From NCBI RefSeq assembly GCF_002223055.1, contig NZ_NKFL01000006.1:2852001-2916000 (forward strand): a DNA stretch of 64,000 bases. The letters run 5' to 3'. The notes beneath the pieces were generated by a model. The model saw only the letters and a program-made list of their open reading frames with translations. It did no database searches and was not told the origin of the DNA. The stretch's first letter is position 1; every line of letters starts with the position of its first letter. The position numbers and the translations under genes are program-made. Below, piece after piece: positions 1-8,037 of this stretch. This stretch comes from Burkholderia sp. HI2500 (GTDB lineage Bacteria; Pseudomonadota; Gammaproteobacteria; Burkholderiales; Burkholderiaceae).

Positions 1-893
1 TCCCCGTCGTTCCGACGACGTTTGCCGACACCGGTGAACTCGACCTCGCGAGCCAGAAGCGCGCGGTCGATTTCATGATCGACGCGGGCTCGGACGGGCT
101 GTGCATCCTCGCAAACTTCTCCGAGCAGTTCGCGATTACCGACGACGAGCGCGACGTGCTCACGCGCACGATCCTCGAGCACGTCGCGGGCCGCGTGCCG
201 GTGATCGTCACGACGTCGCATTACAGCACGCAGGTGTGCGCGGCGCGCAGCCTGCGCGCGCAGCAGCTCGGCGCAGCGATGGTGATGGCGATGCCGCCGT
301 ACCACGGCGCGACGTTCCGCGTGCCCGAAGCGCAGATCTTCGAGTTCTATGCGCGCGTGTCCGACGCGATCGCGATTCCGATCATGGTCCAGGACGCGCC
401 CGCGAGCGGCACCGCGCTGTCGGCCCCGTTCCTCGCGCGGATGGCACGCGAGATCGAGCAGGTCGCGTACTTCAAGATCGAGACGCCGGGCGCCGCGAAC
501 AAGCTGCGCGAGCTGATCCGGCTCGGCGGCGATGCAATCGAAGGGCCGTGGGACGGCGAGGAGGCGATCACGCTGCTCGCCGACCTGCATGCAGGCGCGA
601 CCGGCGCGATGACGGGCGGCGGGTTTCCGGACGGCATCCGGCCGATCCTCGAAGCGTGGCGCGACGGCAGGCATGACGACGCCTACACGCGCTACCAGAC
701 CTGGCTGCCGCTGATCAACCACGAGAACCGCCAGTCCGGGATCCTCACCGCGAAGGCGCTGATGTGCGCAGGCGGCGTGATCGCGTGCGAGCGGCCGCGG
801 CACCCGATGCCGGAACTGCATCCGGACACGCGCGCGGAACTGCTCGCGATCGCGCGCCGGCTCGACCCGCTCGTGCTGCGCTGGGCGCACTGA
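1..893 (+). CDS. araD: 2-keto-3-deoxy-L-arabonate dehydratase, DapA family (5' end missing)
   Basis: The frame is open from the window edge, so the start lies upstream; the first visible residues (PVVPTTF) are the usual beginning of a dihydrodipicolinate-synthase barrel and only about 10 residues should be missing. The Schiff-base lysine is in AYFKIE (codon near 474). Family members of this type dehydrate 2-keto-3-deoxy-L-arabonate to alpha-ketoglutarate semialdehyde. That substrate is inferred from the genes that follow: L-arabinose 1-dehydrogenase, arabinose ABC importer and lactonase. The DapA fold alone would also fit other keto-acid lyases. It is 36 nt upstream of araA and probably cotranscribed. 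The arabonate dehydratase and semialdehyde dehydrogenase needed to complete the pathway are not in the window. Confidence 0.8.
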   Translation, partial: PVVPTTFADTGELDLASQKRAVDFMIDAGSDGLCILANFSEQFAITDDERDVLTRTILEHVAGRVPVIVTTSHYSTQVCAARSLRAQQLGAAMVMAMPPYHGATFRVPEAQIFEFYARVSDAIAIPIMVQDAPASGTALSAPFLARMAREIEQVAYFKIETPGAANKLRELIRLGGDAIEGPWDGEEAITLLADLHAGATGAMTGGGFPDGIRPILEAWRDGRHDDAYTRYQTWLPLINHENRQSGILTAKALMCAGGVIACERPRHPMPELHPDTRAELLAIARRLDPLVLRWAH

Positions 894-1859
<966 letters not shown>

Positions 1860-1933
1860 TCACGCGGGCGCGCCCCGGCGCGATCGCACACGACGAATCA
1901 TTACGGCACAAGCCGATATCAAGGAGACACCGC

Positions 1934-2947
1934 ATGAACCGCACGACTCACACGATTCGCCGCCATACCCTGCGCGCGCTGCTGGCCGCACTGTGCATCG
2001 CGCCGCTCGGCATGCAGGGTGCCGCGCGCGCCGACGCGCCGCTGAAGATCGGCTTCCTGGTGAAGATGCCCGAGCAGGCGTGGTTCATCAACGAGCAGAA
2101 CGCGGCGTCCGCGCTCGGCCAGAAGGAGAATTTCTCGGTCGTGAAGATCGGCACGCCCGACGGCGAGAAGGTGCTGGCCGCGATCGACAACCTCGGTTCG
2201 CAGGGCGCGCAGGGTTTCGTGATCTGCGCGCCGGACGTGCGCCTCGGCCCGGCGATCGCCGCGCGTGCGAAGCGCTACAACATGAAGTTCGTGACCGTCG
2301 ACGACCAGCTCGTCGATTCGACCGGCAAGCCGCTGCCGAACGTGCCGCACCTCGGGATGTCGGCGACCAAGATCGGCAACCAGGTCGGCCAGGCCATTGC
2401 CGACGAGATGAAGCGGCGCGGCTGGAAGCCCGAGGAAGTCGGCGCGCTGCGGATCACGAACTACGAGCTGCCGACCGCGAAACTGCGCACCGACGGCGCG
2501 ACGCAGGCGCTGCTCGCGAGCGGTTTCCGCAAGGAGAACATCTTCGACGCGCCGCAGAAGACGACCGACGACGAAGGCGGCTTCAGCGCGGCCGCGCCGG
2601 TGCTCGCGCGCCATCCGAACGTGAAGAAGTGGGTGGTCTACGCGCTGAACGAGGAAACCGTGCTCGGCGCGGTGCGCGCGACCGAGCAGCTGCACATCCC
2701 GGCGGCCGACGTGATCGGCGTGGGCATCAACGGCGCGGGCGAGGCGTTTGCCGAATTCCAGAAGAAGGAGCCGACCGGCTTCTACGGGACGATCGCGGTC
2801 AGCTCGACGAACCACGGCAAGGACAGCACGCAGAATCTCGTCGAATGGATTCGCGGCGGCAAGACGCCGCCGGCCGACACGCAGACGAGCGGCAAGCTGA
2901 TGACGCGTGCGAACTGGCAGGCCGTGCGCGCCGAGCTCGGCATCTGA
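1934..2947 (+). CDS. araF: L-arabinose ABC transporter, periplasmic binding protein
   Basis: A 337-aa secreted sugar-binding protein. The start at 1934 was chosen because it follows AAGGAGA and begins a signal peptide (basic [11 protein letters not shown], hydrophobic [11 protein letters not shown], cleavage near ARA-DA). The mature part closely follows Escherichia coli AraF in order and motif: [14 protein letters not shown], the VDDQ hinge region, AATKIG-type and [10 protein letters not shown] segments. It delivers L-arabinose to the AraGH membrane complex encoded directly downstream. The reading frame is open much further upstream, but that extension lies inside araA and is spurious. Confidence 0.93.
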   Translation: MNRTTHTIRRHTLRALLAALCIAPLGMQGAARADAPLKIGFLVKMPEQAWFINEQNAASALGQKENFSVVKIGTPDGEKVLAAIDNLGSQGAQGFVICAPDVRLGPAIAARAKRYNMKFVTVDDQLVDSTGKPLPNVPHLGMSATKIGNQVGQAIADEMKRRGWKPEEVGALRITNYELPTAKLRTDGATQALLASGFRKENIFDAPQKTTDDEGGFSAAAPVLARHPNVKKWVVYALNEETVLGAVRATEQLHIPAADVIGVGINGAGEAFAEFQKKEPTGFYGTIAVSSTNHGKDSTQNLVEWIRGGKTPPADTQTSGKLMTRANWQAVRAELGI

Positions 2948-2967
2948 GCGCACGAGGCGAGAACGCG

Positions 2968-4530
2968 ATGACGACGCAGACGATGACGGCCGTATCCGGC
3001 AATGATCGCGACACCGGCGGCGATGCCGGCGCGTCGCCGCCGGGCGGCCCGCTGCTCGCGCTCGACGGCATCACGGTGACGTTCCCGGGCGTGCGCGCGC
3101 TCGACGCCGTGTCGCTGTCGGTGCGCGCGGGCGAAGTGCACGGGCTGATGGGCGAGAACGGCGCGGGGAAGTCGACGCTGCTGAAGGTGCTGTCCGGCGT
3201 GAACCAGCCGCAGGCCGGCACGCTGACGCTGAATGGCACGGTGCAGCGCTTCGCGTCGACGCGCGCGGCGCTGGAGGCCGGCATCGCGATCATCTACCAG
3301 GAGCTGCATCTGGTGCCCGAGCTGACGGTCGCCGAAAACCTGATGCTCGGGCAACTGCCGAGCCGGCTCGGCGTGGTCGACGAACGCACGCTCGCCGCGC
3401 GCGCGCTCGATGCGCTGGAGCGGCTCGGCGAGCACATCGATCCGGGCATTCCGGTGAAGTACCTGTCGATCGGCCAGCGCCAGATGATCGAGATCGGCAA
3501 GGCGCTGATGCGCGACGCGCGCGTGATCGCGTTCGACGAGCCGACGAGTTCGCTGTCCGCGCGCGAAACCACGCAACTGTTCCGGATCATCCGCGCGCTG
3601 CGTGCGGAAGGCCGCGCGATCATCTACGTCACGCACCGGATGGAGGAAGTGTACGAACTGTGCGACCGCGTGACGGTGTTCCGCGACGGCCGCCGCATCG
3701 ACACGTTCGATTCCGTGACCGATCTCGACCGCGACCGGCTGATCGGCTGCATGGTCGGCCGCTCGATCGAGGACGTGTACGGCTACCGGCCGCGCACGGC
3801 TGGCGACGTGCTGATCGAGGCGAAAGGGCTGGCGGGGCCCGGGTTGTCCGAGCCCGTGTCGTTCACCGCGCGGCGCGGCGAGATCGTCGGCTTCTTCGGG
3901 CTCGTCGGCGCGGGCCGCTCGGAGCTGATGAAGCTGCTGTACGGTGCCGCGCGCCCGAGCGCGGGGCACGTCGAGCTGAACGGGAAGCGGGTGGCGTTCG
4001 GGAGCCCGCGCGACGCGGTGCGCGCCGGTCTCGCGCTGTGCCCGGAAGACCGCAAGCAGGAGGGCATCGTCGCGATCGCGTCGGTGGCCGACAACCTGAA
4101 CATCAGCGCGCGCCGGCATTTCAGCCCGGCGCGGGTGCTGCTCGACGGGCGGCGCGAACGCGAACTCGCACAGCGCTACATCGAGCGGCTCGCGATCAAG
4201 ACCCGCGACGGCGACACGCCGATCGGCGCGCTGTCCGGCGGCAATCAGCAGAAGGTCGTGCTCGCGCGCTGGCTGGCCGAGCGCATCGACGTGTTCCTGA
4301 TGGACGAGCCGACGCGCGGCATCGACGTCGGCGCGCGCGCGGAAATCTACAACCTGTTCTACGAACTCGCGGAAGCGGGCCGCACGGTGATCCTCGTGTC
4401 GAGCGACCTGGCCGAGGTGATCGGCGTGTCGGACCGGATCATCGTGATGAAGCAAGGACGGATCGCGGGCGAGGTCGCGAAGGCGCAGGCGACGCCCGAC
4501 GCGCTGATCAAGCTCGCGCTGCCGCGCTAG
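2968..4530 (+). CDS. araG: L-arabinose ABC transporter, duplicated ATPase
   Basis: A 520-aa sugar-importer ATPase made of two fused ABC domains, as usual in the CUT2 family. The first domain has Walker [10 protein letters not shown] and signature YLSIGQRQ; the second has a degenerate Walker A (GLVGAGRSE) and a canonical LSGGNQQK signature, the typical CUT2 asymmetry. Walker B segments are [10 protein letters not shown] and [10 protein letters not shown]. The ATG at 2968 follows GAGGCGA and lies 20 nt after the araF stop. It powers uptake of arabinose through AraH. Confidence 0.94.
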   Translation: MTTQTMTAVSGNDRDTGGDAGASPPGGPLLALDGITVTFPGVRALDAVSLSVRAGEVHGLMGENGAGKSTLLKVLSGVNQPQAGTLTLNGTVQRFASTRAALEAGIAIIYQELHLVPELTVAENLMLGQLPSRLGVVDERTLAARALDALERLGEHIDPGIPVKYLSIGQRQMIEIGKALMRDARVIAFDEPTSSLSARETTQLFRIIRALRAEGRAIIYVTHRMEEVYELCDRVTVFRDGRRIDTFDSVTDLDRDRLIGCMVGRSIEDVYGYRPRTAGDVLIEAKGLAGPGLSEPVSFTARRGEIVGFFGLVGAGRSELMKLLYGAARPSAGHVELNGKRVAFGSPRDAVRAGLALCPEDRKQEGIVAIASVADNLNISARRHFSPARVLLDGRRERELAQRYIERLAIKTRDGDTPIGALSGGNQQKVVLARWLAERIDVFLMDEPTRGIDVGARAEIYNLFYELAEAGRTVILVSSDLAEVIGVSDRIIVMKQGRIAGEVAKAQATPDALIKLALPR

Positions 4531-4562
4531 CGCCCCGCAACGATCAACCGGATGCAAACGAC

Positions 4563-5582
4563 ATGAGCCAGGCAATGCAACCCCAACGCACTTCCCCGTC
4601 CCCCGATGCCGCCGTCGTACCTGCGCGAGCGCGCGGCGGCGTGTGGCAGCTGATCAACCGCTCCGGCATCGTGATGGTGTTTCTCGTGCTGTTCGCGACG
4701 CTGTCGCTGACCGTGCCGGACTTCCTTACGCCGCGCAACATCCAGGGCCTGCTGCTGTCGGTCACGCTGATCGGCTCGATCGCGGTGACGATGATGTTCG
4801 TGCTCGCGCTCGGCGAGGTCGACCTGTCGGTCGCGTCGATCGTCGCGTTCTCGGGCGTCGTCGCGTCGACGCTGATCACCGCGACGCACAGCGTCGTGCT
4901 CGGCATCGCGGGCGGCGTGCTCGCGGGCGGCGCGGTCGGGCTCGTCAACGGCGTGCTGATCGCGCGCTGGCGGATCAACTCGCTGATCGTCACGCTCGCG
5001 ATGATGGAAGTCGTGCGCGGGCTCGCGTTCATCACGTCGAACGGCGACGCGGTGATGATCTCCGAGGAACGCTTCTTCGATCTCGGCGGCGGCTCGTTCC
5101 TCGGCATCTCGTATCCGATCTGGAGCAACATCGTCGGCTTCGTCGTGTTCGGCTTCTTGCTGCGCAAGACGGTGTTCGGCAAGAACGTGCTCGCGGTGGG
5201 CGGCAACGGCGAGGCCGCGCTGCTCGCGGGGCTGCCGGTGATGCGCATCAAGATCACCGTGTTCGTGCTGCAGGGGCTCGTGACGGGTTTTGCCGGCGTA
5301 ATGCTCGCGTCGCGGATGAGCCTGGGTGACCCGAAGACGTCGGTCGGGCTCGAGCTCGGCGTGATTTCCGCGTGCGTGCTGGGCGGCGTGTCGCTGACGG
5401 GCGGCGTCGCGACGATCTCCGGCGTGCTGGTCGGCGTGCTGATCATGGGCTCCGTCCAGGACGCGATGAGCCTGCTGAACGTGCCGACGTTTTACCAATA
5501 TCTGATACGCGGCGGAATTCTGTTGCTCGCGGTGCTGTTCGACCAGTATCGTCGCAACCAGCGGCGCGCGATGAAGATCTGA
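4563..5582 (+). CDS. araH: L-arabinose ABC transporter, inner-membrane permease
   Basis: A 339-aa CUT2-family permease with many hydrophobic spans, starting after an unusual roughly 35-residue proline/alanine-rich cytoplasmic extension. Diagnostic segments are LALGEVDLSVASIVAFSGV near the N-terminal third and GGVSLTGGVATISGVLVG near the C-terminus. The start at 4563 was chosen because it lies 32 nt after the araG stop; the longer open frame overlaps araG. Forms the membrane channel for L-arabinose with AraF and AraG. Confidence 0.92.
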   Translation: MSQAMQPQRTSPSPDAAVVPARARGGVWQLINRSGIVMVFLVLFATLSLTVPDFLTPRNIQGLLLSVTLIGSIAVTMMFVLALGEVDLSVASIVAFSGVVASTLITATHSVVLGIAGGVLAGGAVGLVNGVLIARWRINSLIVTLAMMEVVRGLAFITSNGDAVMISEERFFDLGGGSFLGISYPIWSNIVGFVVFGFLLRKTVFGKNVLAVGGNGEAALLAGLPVMRIKITVFVLQGLVTGFAGVMLASRMSLGDPKTSVGLELGVISACVLGGVSLTGGVATISGVLVGVLIMGSVQDAMSLLNVPTFYQYLIRGGILLLAVLFDQYRRNQRRAMKI

Positions 5583-5634
5583 TCCCTGGCGAACGCGCGG
5601 CCGCCTGCATAAGCGACAGATATCGGGAGACGGC

Positions 5635-6531
5635 ATGCAACAGATTCATCCGGCCGGGCAGGCGACGCTGCTGGCGGACACCCGCAACACGCTCGGCGAA
5701 GGTGCGACGTGGTGCGACAGGACGCACGCGCTGTATTGGGTGGACATCGAAGGCGCGCAACTGTGGCGCTGCCGCGCGGACGGTTCGGACCTTACCCCGT
5801 GGGCGATGCCCGAACGACTCGCGTGCTTCGCGCTGACCGACGACCCGGACGTCCTGCTCGTCGGGCTCGCGACGCATCTCGCGTTCTTCAATCTGCGCAG
5901 CGGCGCGTTCACGCGGATCGTCGACGTCGAGCCCGATCTGCCGACGCGGCTGAACGACGGGCGCTGCGATCCGTTCGGCGCGTTCGTGTTCGGGATGAAG
6001 GACGAAGGCGCCGAGCCGCCGAAAGCGGTCGGCGGGTTCTACCGGCTCAATGCCGATCTCACGCTGGAGCGGCTCGCGTTGCCTGCGGCCGCGATTGCGA
6101 ACAGCATCGGGTTCTCGCCGGATGGCACGAAGATGTATTTCTGCGATTCGCTGGTGCGCGAGATTTTTGTGTGCGATTACCGTGCGGGCGGCGATGTCGC
6201 GAACGTGCGGTCGTTTGCGCGGCTGACCGATGCGAACGGCGATCCGGACGGCTCGATCGTCGATCGCGACGGCGGCCTGTGGAATGCACAGTGGGGTGGC
6301 AGGCGGGTGGTGCGCTACGGGCCGGACGGTGTCGAGACGGATCGCGTGGCCGTACCGACTGCGCAGCCGAGTTGCACGGCGCTCGACGGTGAGGGCCGCC
6401 TGTACGTGACGAGCGCACGCGTCGGGTTGAGCGACGATGCGCTGGTCGACGACCCGCATGCGGGCGGCGTGTTCGTCGCGCAGACGCGGCATGCGGGGAT
6501 GACGACGGCGCGGTTTGCGGGTGGGAATTGA
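5635..6531 (+). CDS. araB: L-arabinonolactonase, SMP-30/gluconolactonase family
   Basis: A 298-aa six-bladed propeller lactonase that hydrolyses the L-arabinono-lactone made by AraA. The family metal-site segments are visible: LGEGATWC near residue 20, RLNDGRCDPFG, NSIGFSPDG and DPDGSIVDRDGGLW. A ribosome site (GGGAGACGGC) precedes the ATG. It is the last gene of the arabinose operon, 52 nt after araH. The symbol follows the Azospirillum naming and is not the ribulokinase of Escherichia coli. Directly downstream the base composition drops, marking the edge of the ATPase-subtilase cassette. Confidence 0.85.
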   Translation: MQQIHPAGQATLLADTRNTLGEGATWCDRTHALYWVDIEGAQLWRCRADGSDLTPWAMPERLACFALTDDPDVLLVGLATHLAFFNLRSGAFTRIVDVEPDLPTRLNDGRCDPFGAFVFGMKDEGAEPPKAVGGFYRLNADLTLERLALPAAAIANSIGFSPDGTKMYFCDSLVREIFVCDYRAGGDVANVRSFARLTDANGDPDGSIVDRDGGLWNAQWGGRRVVRYGPDGVETDRVAVPTAQPSCTALDGEGRLYVTSARVGLSDDALVDDPHAGGVFVAQTRHAGMTTARFAGGN

Positions 6532-6565
6532 TCCGGCTTTTCGATCGAACTTGAATTCCAATCAA

Positions 6566-6587
6566 ATACTGTATATATATACAGTAT
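6566..6587. promoter_or_regulatory. Perfect LexA-type SOS box in a convergent intergenic gap
   Basis: A perfect 22-bp palindrome containing CTGT-N8-ACAG (CTGT at 6569-6572, ACAG at 6581-6584) with an alternating TA core, which is the textbook gamma/beta-proteobacterial LexA consensus. It lies between two convergent gene ends: 35 nt after araB and 6 nt beyond the stop of the leftward XRE gene, so it has no obvious downstream gene. It may also act as a cruciform. Sequence match is certain; LexA binding is inference. Confidence 0.55.
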
Positions 6588-6592
6588 TGTCA

Positions 6593-6871
6593 CTATCCGC
6601 TGATGGCTGCCAAGCGCTCAAGTAGTGCCACGGTTCTTTTTGCATTCTCGAGAGCGCCACTCAAGTCGTCATGTCCCTGAGTTTCGGTCAATGCGGCCGA
6701 AGCCAACTCCCCCAGGCAATAGTTGATGAGTTTGGTGGGGGCGCCAAGTTTCTCCGCTTCATAACGCGATAGACACGACTTGTCGATTCCGTGGGCGGCC
6801 GCAAACTCGGCCTGCGTCCTTTCGCCGCGCGCCCAACGGATAAGCTCACCCTGGCTTTGCGGAAGTTGCAT
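6593..6871 (-). CDS. Small XRE-type helix-turn-helix regulator
   Basis: A 92-aa protein whose first about 50 residues form an XRE/Cro-type helix-turn-helix (RGERTQAEFAAAHGIDKSCLSRYEA), followed by a helical tail. It is transcribed divergently from the AAA+ ATPase gene with 96 nt between, and the gap contains inverted repeats, one arm of which begins 5 nt upstream of this start. No clear Shine-Dalgarno is visible. The likely role is repressor or controller of the ATPase-subtilase pair, by analogy with other phage-defence and toxin cassettes; this is inference. Base composition is less GC-rich than the arabinose operon. Confidence 0.75.
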   Translation of the reverse strand: MQLPQSQGELIRWARGERTQAEFAAAHGIDKSCLSRYEAEKLGAPTKLINYCLGELASAALTETQGHDDLSGALENAKRTVALLERLAAISG

Positions 6872-6875
6872 GTGG

Positions 6876-6917
6876 GTTGATGCTGTAATTACATTGAGTT
6901 GCTATAGTAGCATCAAC
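6876..6917. promoter_or_regulatory. Inverted-repeat operator candidate between XRE and ATPase genes
   Basis: Arms GTTGATGCT (6876-6884) and AGCATCAAC (6909-6917) form a perfect 9-bp inverted repeat around a 24-nt spacer that itself contains the palindrome TGTAATTACA (6884-6893). Position in the divergent gap and AT-rich character fit a binding region for the adjacent XRE protein. Binding is not shown. Confidence 0.5.
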
Positions 6918-6967
6918 AGGAAGGCGTGAGGTCCTATACTTCGCATCTAGATATTTAGAGGTTCCCG

Positions 6968-7975
6968 ATGGCTCGCTCCGACCAGGTTAAGGCTTTACTC
7001 CGCGCATATGCTGGTGACAATCATGAACATTTCTTCGCGGTTGCCATGCAAATGGCCGCCGATGAGGCTCATCGGGGACACACCAAGCTGGCTGCGGAAC
7101 TGCGTGACCTTGTAGACACAGCAAAGGCTGGTAAGACCGGCGAGCAGACGACGTCGCGAGTCAAGACTTCGGCGCGCCCGACTCCTCTCGCCCAACCGAA
7201 GAGCGAACTGTCAGAACTGCTGACGGCGCAGTACCCGCAGGAGCATCTTCAGCAGATGGTTCTTTCCGAGACAGTCCGGAGGAAACTCGACAGAGTCCTG
7301 CGCGAGCAGCGTCATCACGGACAATTGCGTCTCCATGGATTGAGCCCGCGTAGGAAGCTTCTTCTTGTCGGGCCGCCCGGTACGGGCAAGACCATGACTG
7401 CGGCTGCGCTTGCGGGGGAACTTCGCTTGCCGCTGTTCACTGCGCGGTTCGACAGCCTCATAACGAAATTCATGGGTGAGAGTGCATCCAAGCTGCGTCT
7501 CGTGTTTGAGGCACTGAAGTCGACGCGCGGAGTGTACTTCTTTGACGAGTTCGATTCGTTGGGCTTACAGCGTGGCAGTCAACACGACGTTGCTGAAATG
7601 CGTCGTACGCTAAACATGTTCCTGCAGCTCATTGAACAAGACACGTCCGACAGTTTGTTGATTGCGGCAACCAATCACGGGAAGGATCTTGATGCGGCGC
7701 TGTTTCGCCGTTTCGATGACGTCATCCAGTACGATGCCCCAGACGAGCAACAGATTGAAGCGCTGCTCAAGAATAGCCTCGGCACGTTCGTGACGTCTAA
7801 AATTGATTTCCCTCGCCTAGCTCAAATTGGTCACGGTGAATCTCATGCTGACATCGTCAAGGCGTGCGTCGATGCACTCAAAGATGCCGTGATGGAAGGT
7901 CAGAGGATTGTCAGCCACGAAAGCGTCGCTCGCCATCTGGAAGAACGTACTCAGGGTCGCAATTTTCGAGCGTAA
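6968..7975 (+). CDS. AAA+ ATPase of an ATPase-subtilase pair
   Basis: A 335-aa single-domain AAA+ ATPase. Residues 1-95 are a helical, charged N-terminal region without a recognised domain. Walker A is GPPGTGKT with Lys141; Walker B is YFFDEFD with Asp193 and Glu194; sensor 1 is AATNH and a paired arginine segment FRRFDD follows. A pore-loop-like KFMGES lies between Walker A and B. This resembles the classical AAA clade that unfolds or remodels proteins. The subtilase starts 62 nt downstream on the same strand, suggesting one transcript and a joint function in which the ATPase recognises or feeds a target to the protease. The exact system is not one I recognise by name. Confidence 0.88.
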   Translation: MARSDQVKALLRAYAGDNHEHFFAVAMQMAADEAHRGHTKLAAELRDLVDTAKAGKTGEQTTSRVKTSARPTPLAQPKSELSELLTAQYPQEHLQQMVLSETVRRKLDRVLREQRHHGQLRLHGLSPRRKLLLVGPPGTGKTMTAAALAGELRLPLFTARFDSLITKFMGESASKLRLVFEALKSTRGVYFFDEFDSLGLQRGSQHDVAEMRRTLNMFLQLIEQDTSDSLLIAATNHGKDLDAALFRRFDDVIQYDAPDEQQIEALLKNSLGTFVTSKIDFPRLAQIGHGESHADIVKACVDALKDAVMEGQRIVSHESVARHLEERTQGRNFRA

Positions 7976-8037
7976 GATTCGGTAAAGTTTACTGTAGACT
8001 CTTTAGCTAATAGAACTAAACCGAGAGCTTAGAGAGA

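Noticed and set aside
2782..4575. Long leftward open frame opposite araG, about 597 codons
   Set aside because: GC-driven shadow of the strongly supported araG; arginine- and histidine-rich, no domain or ribosome site.
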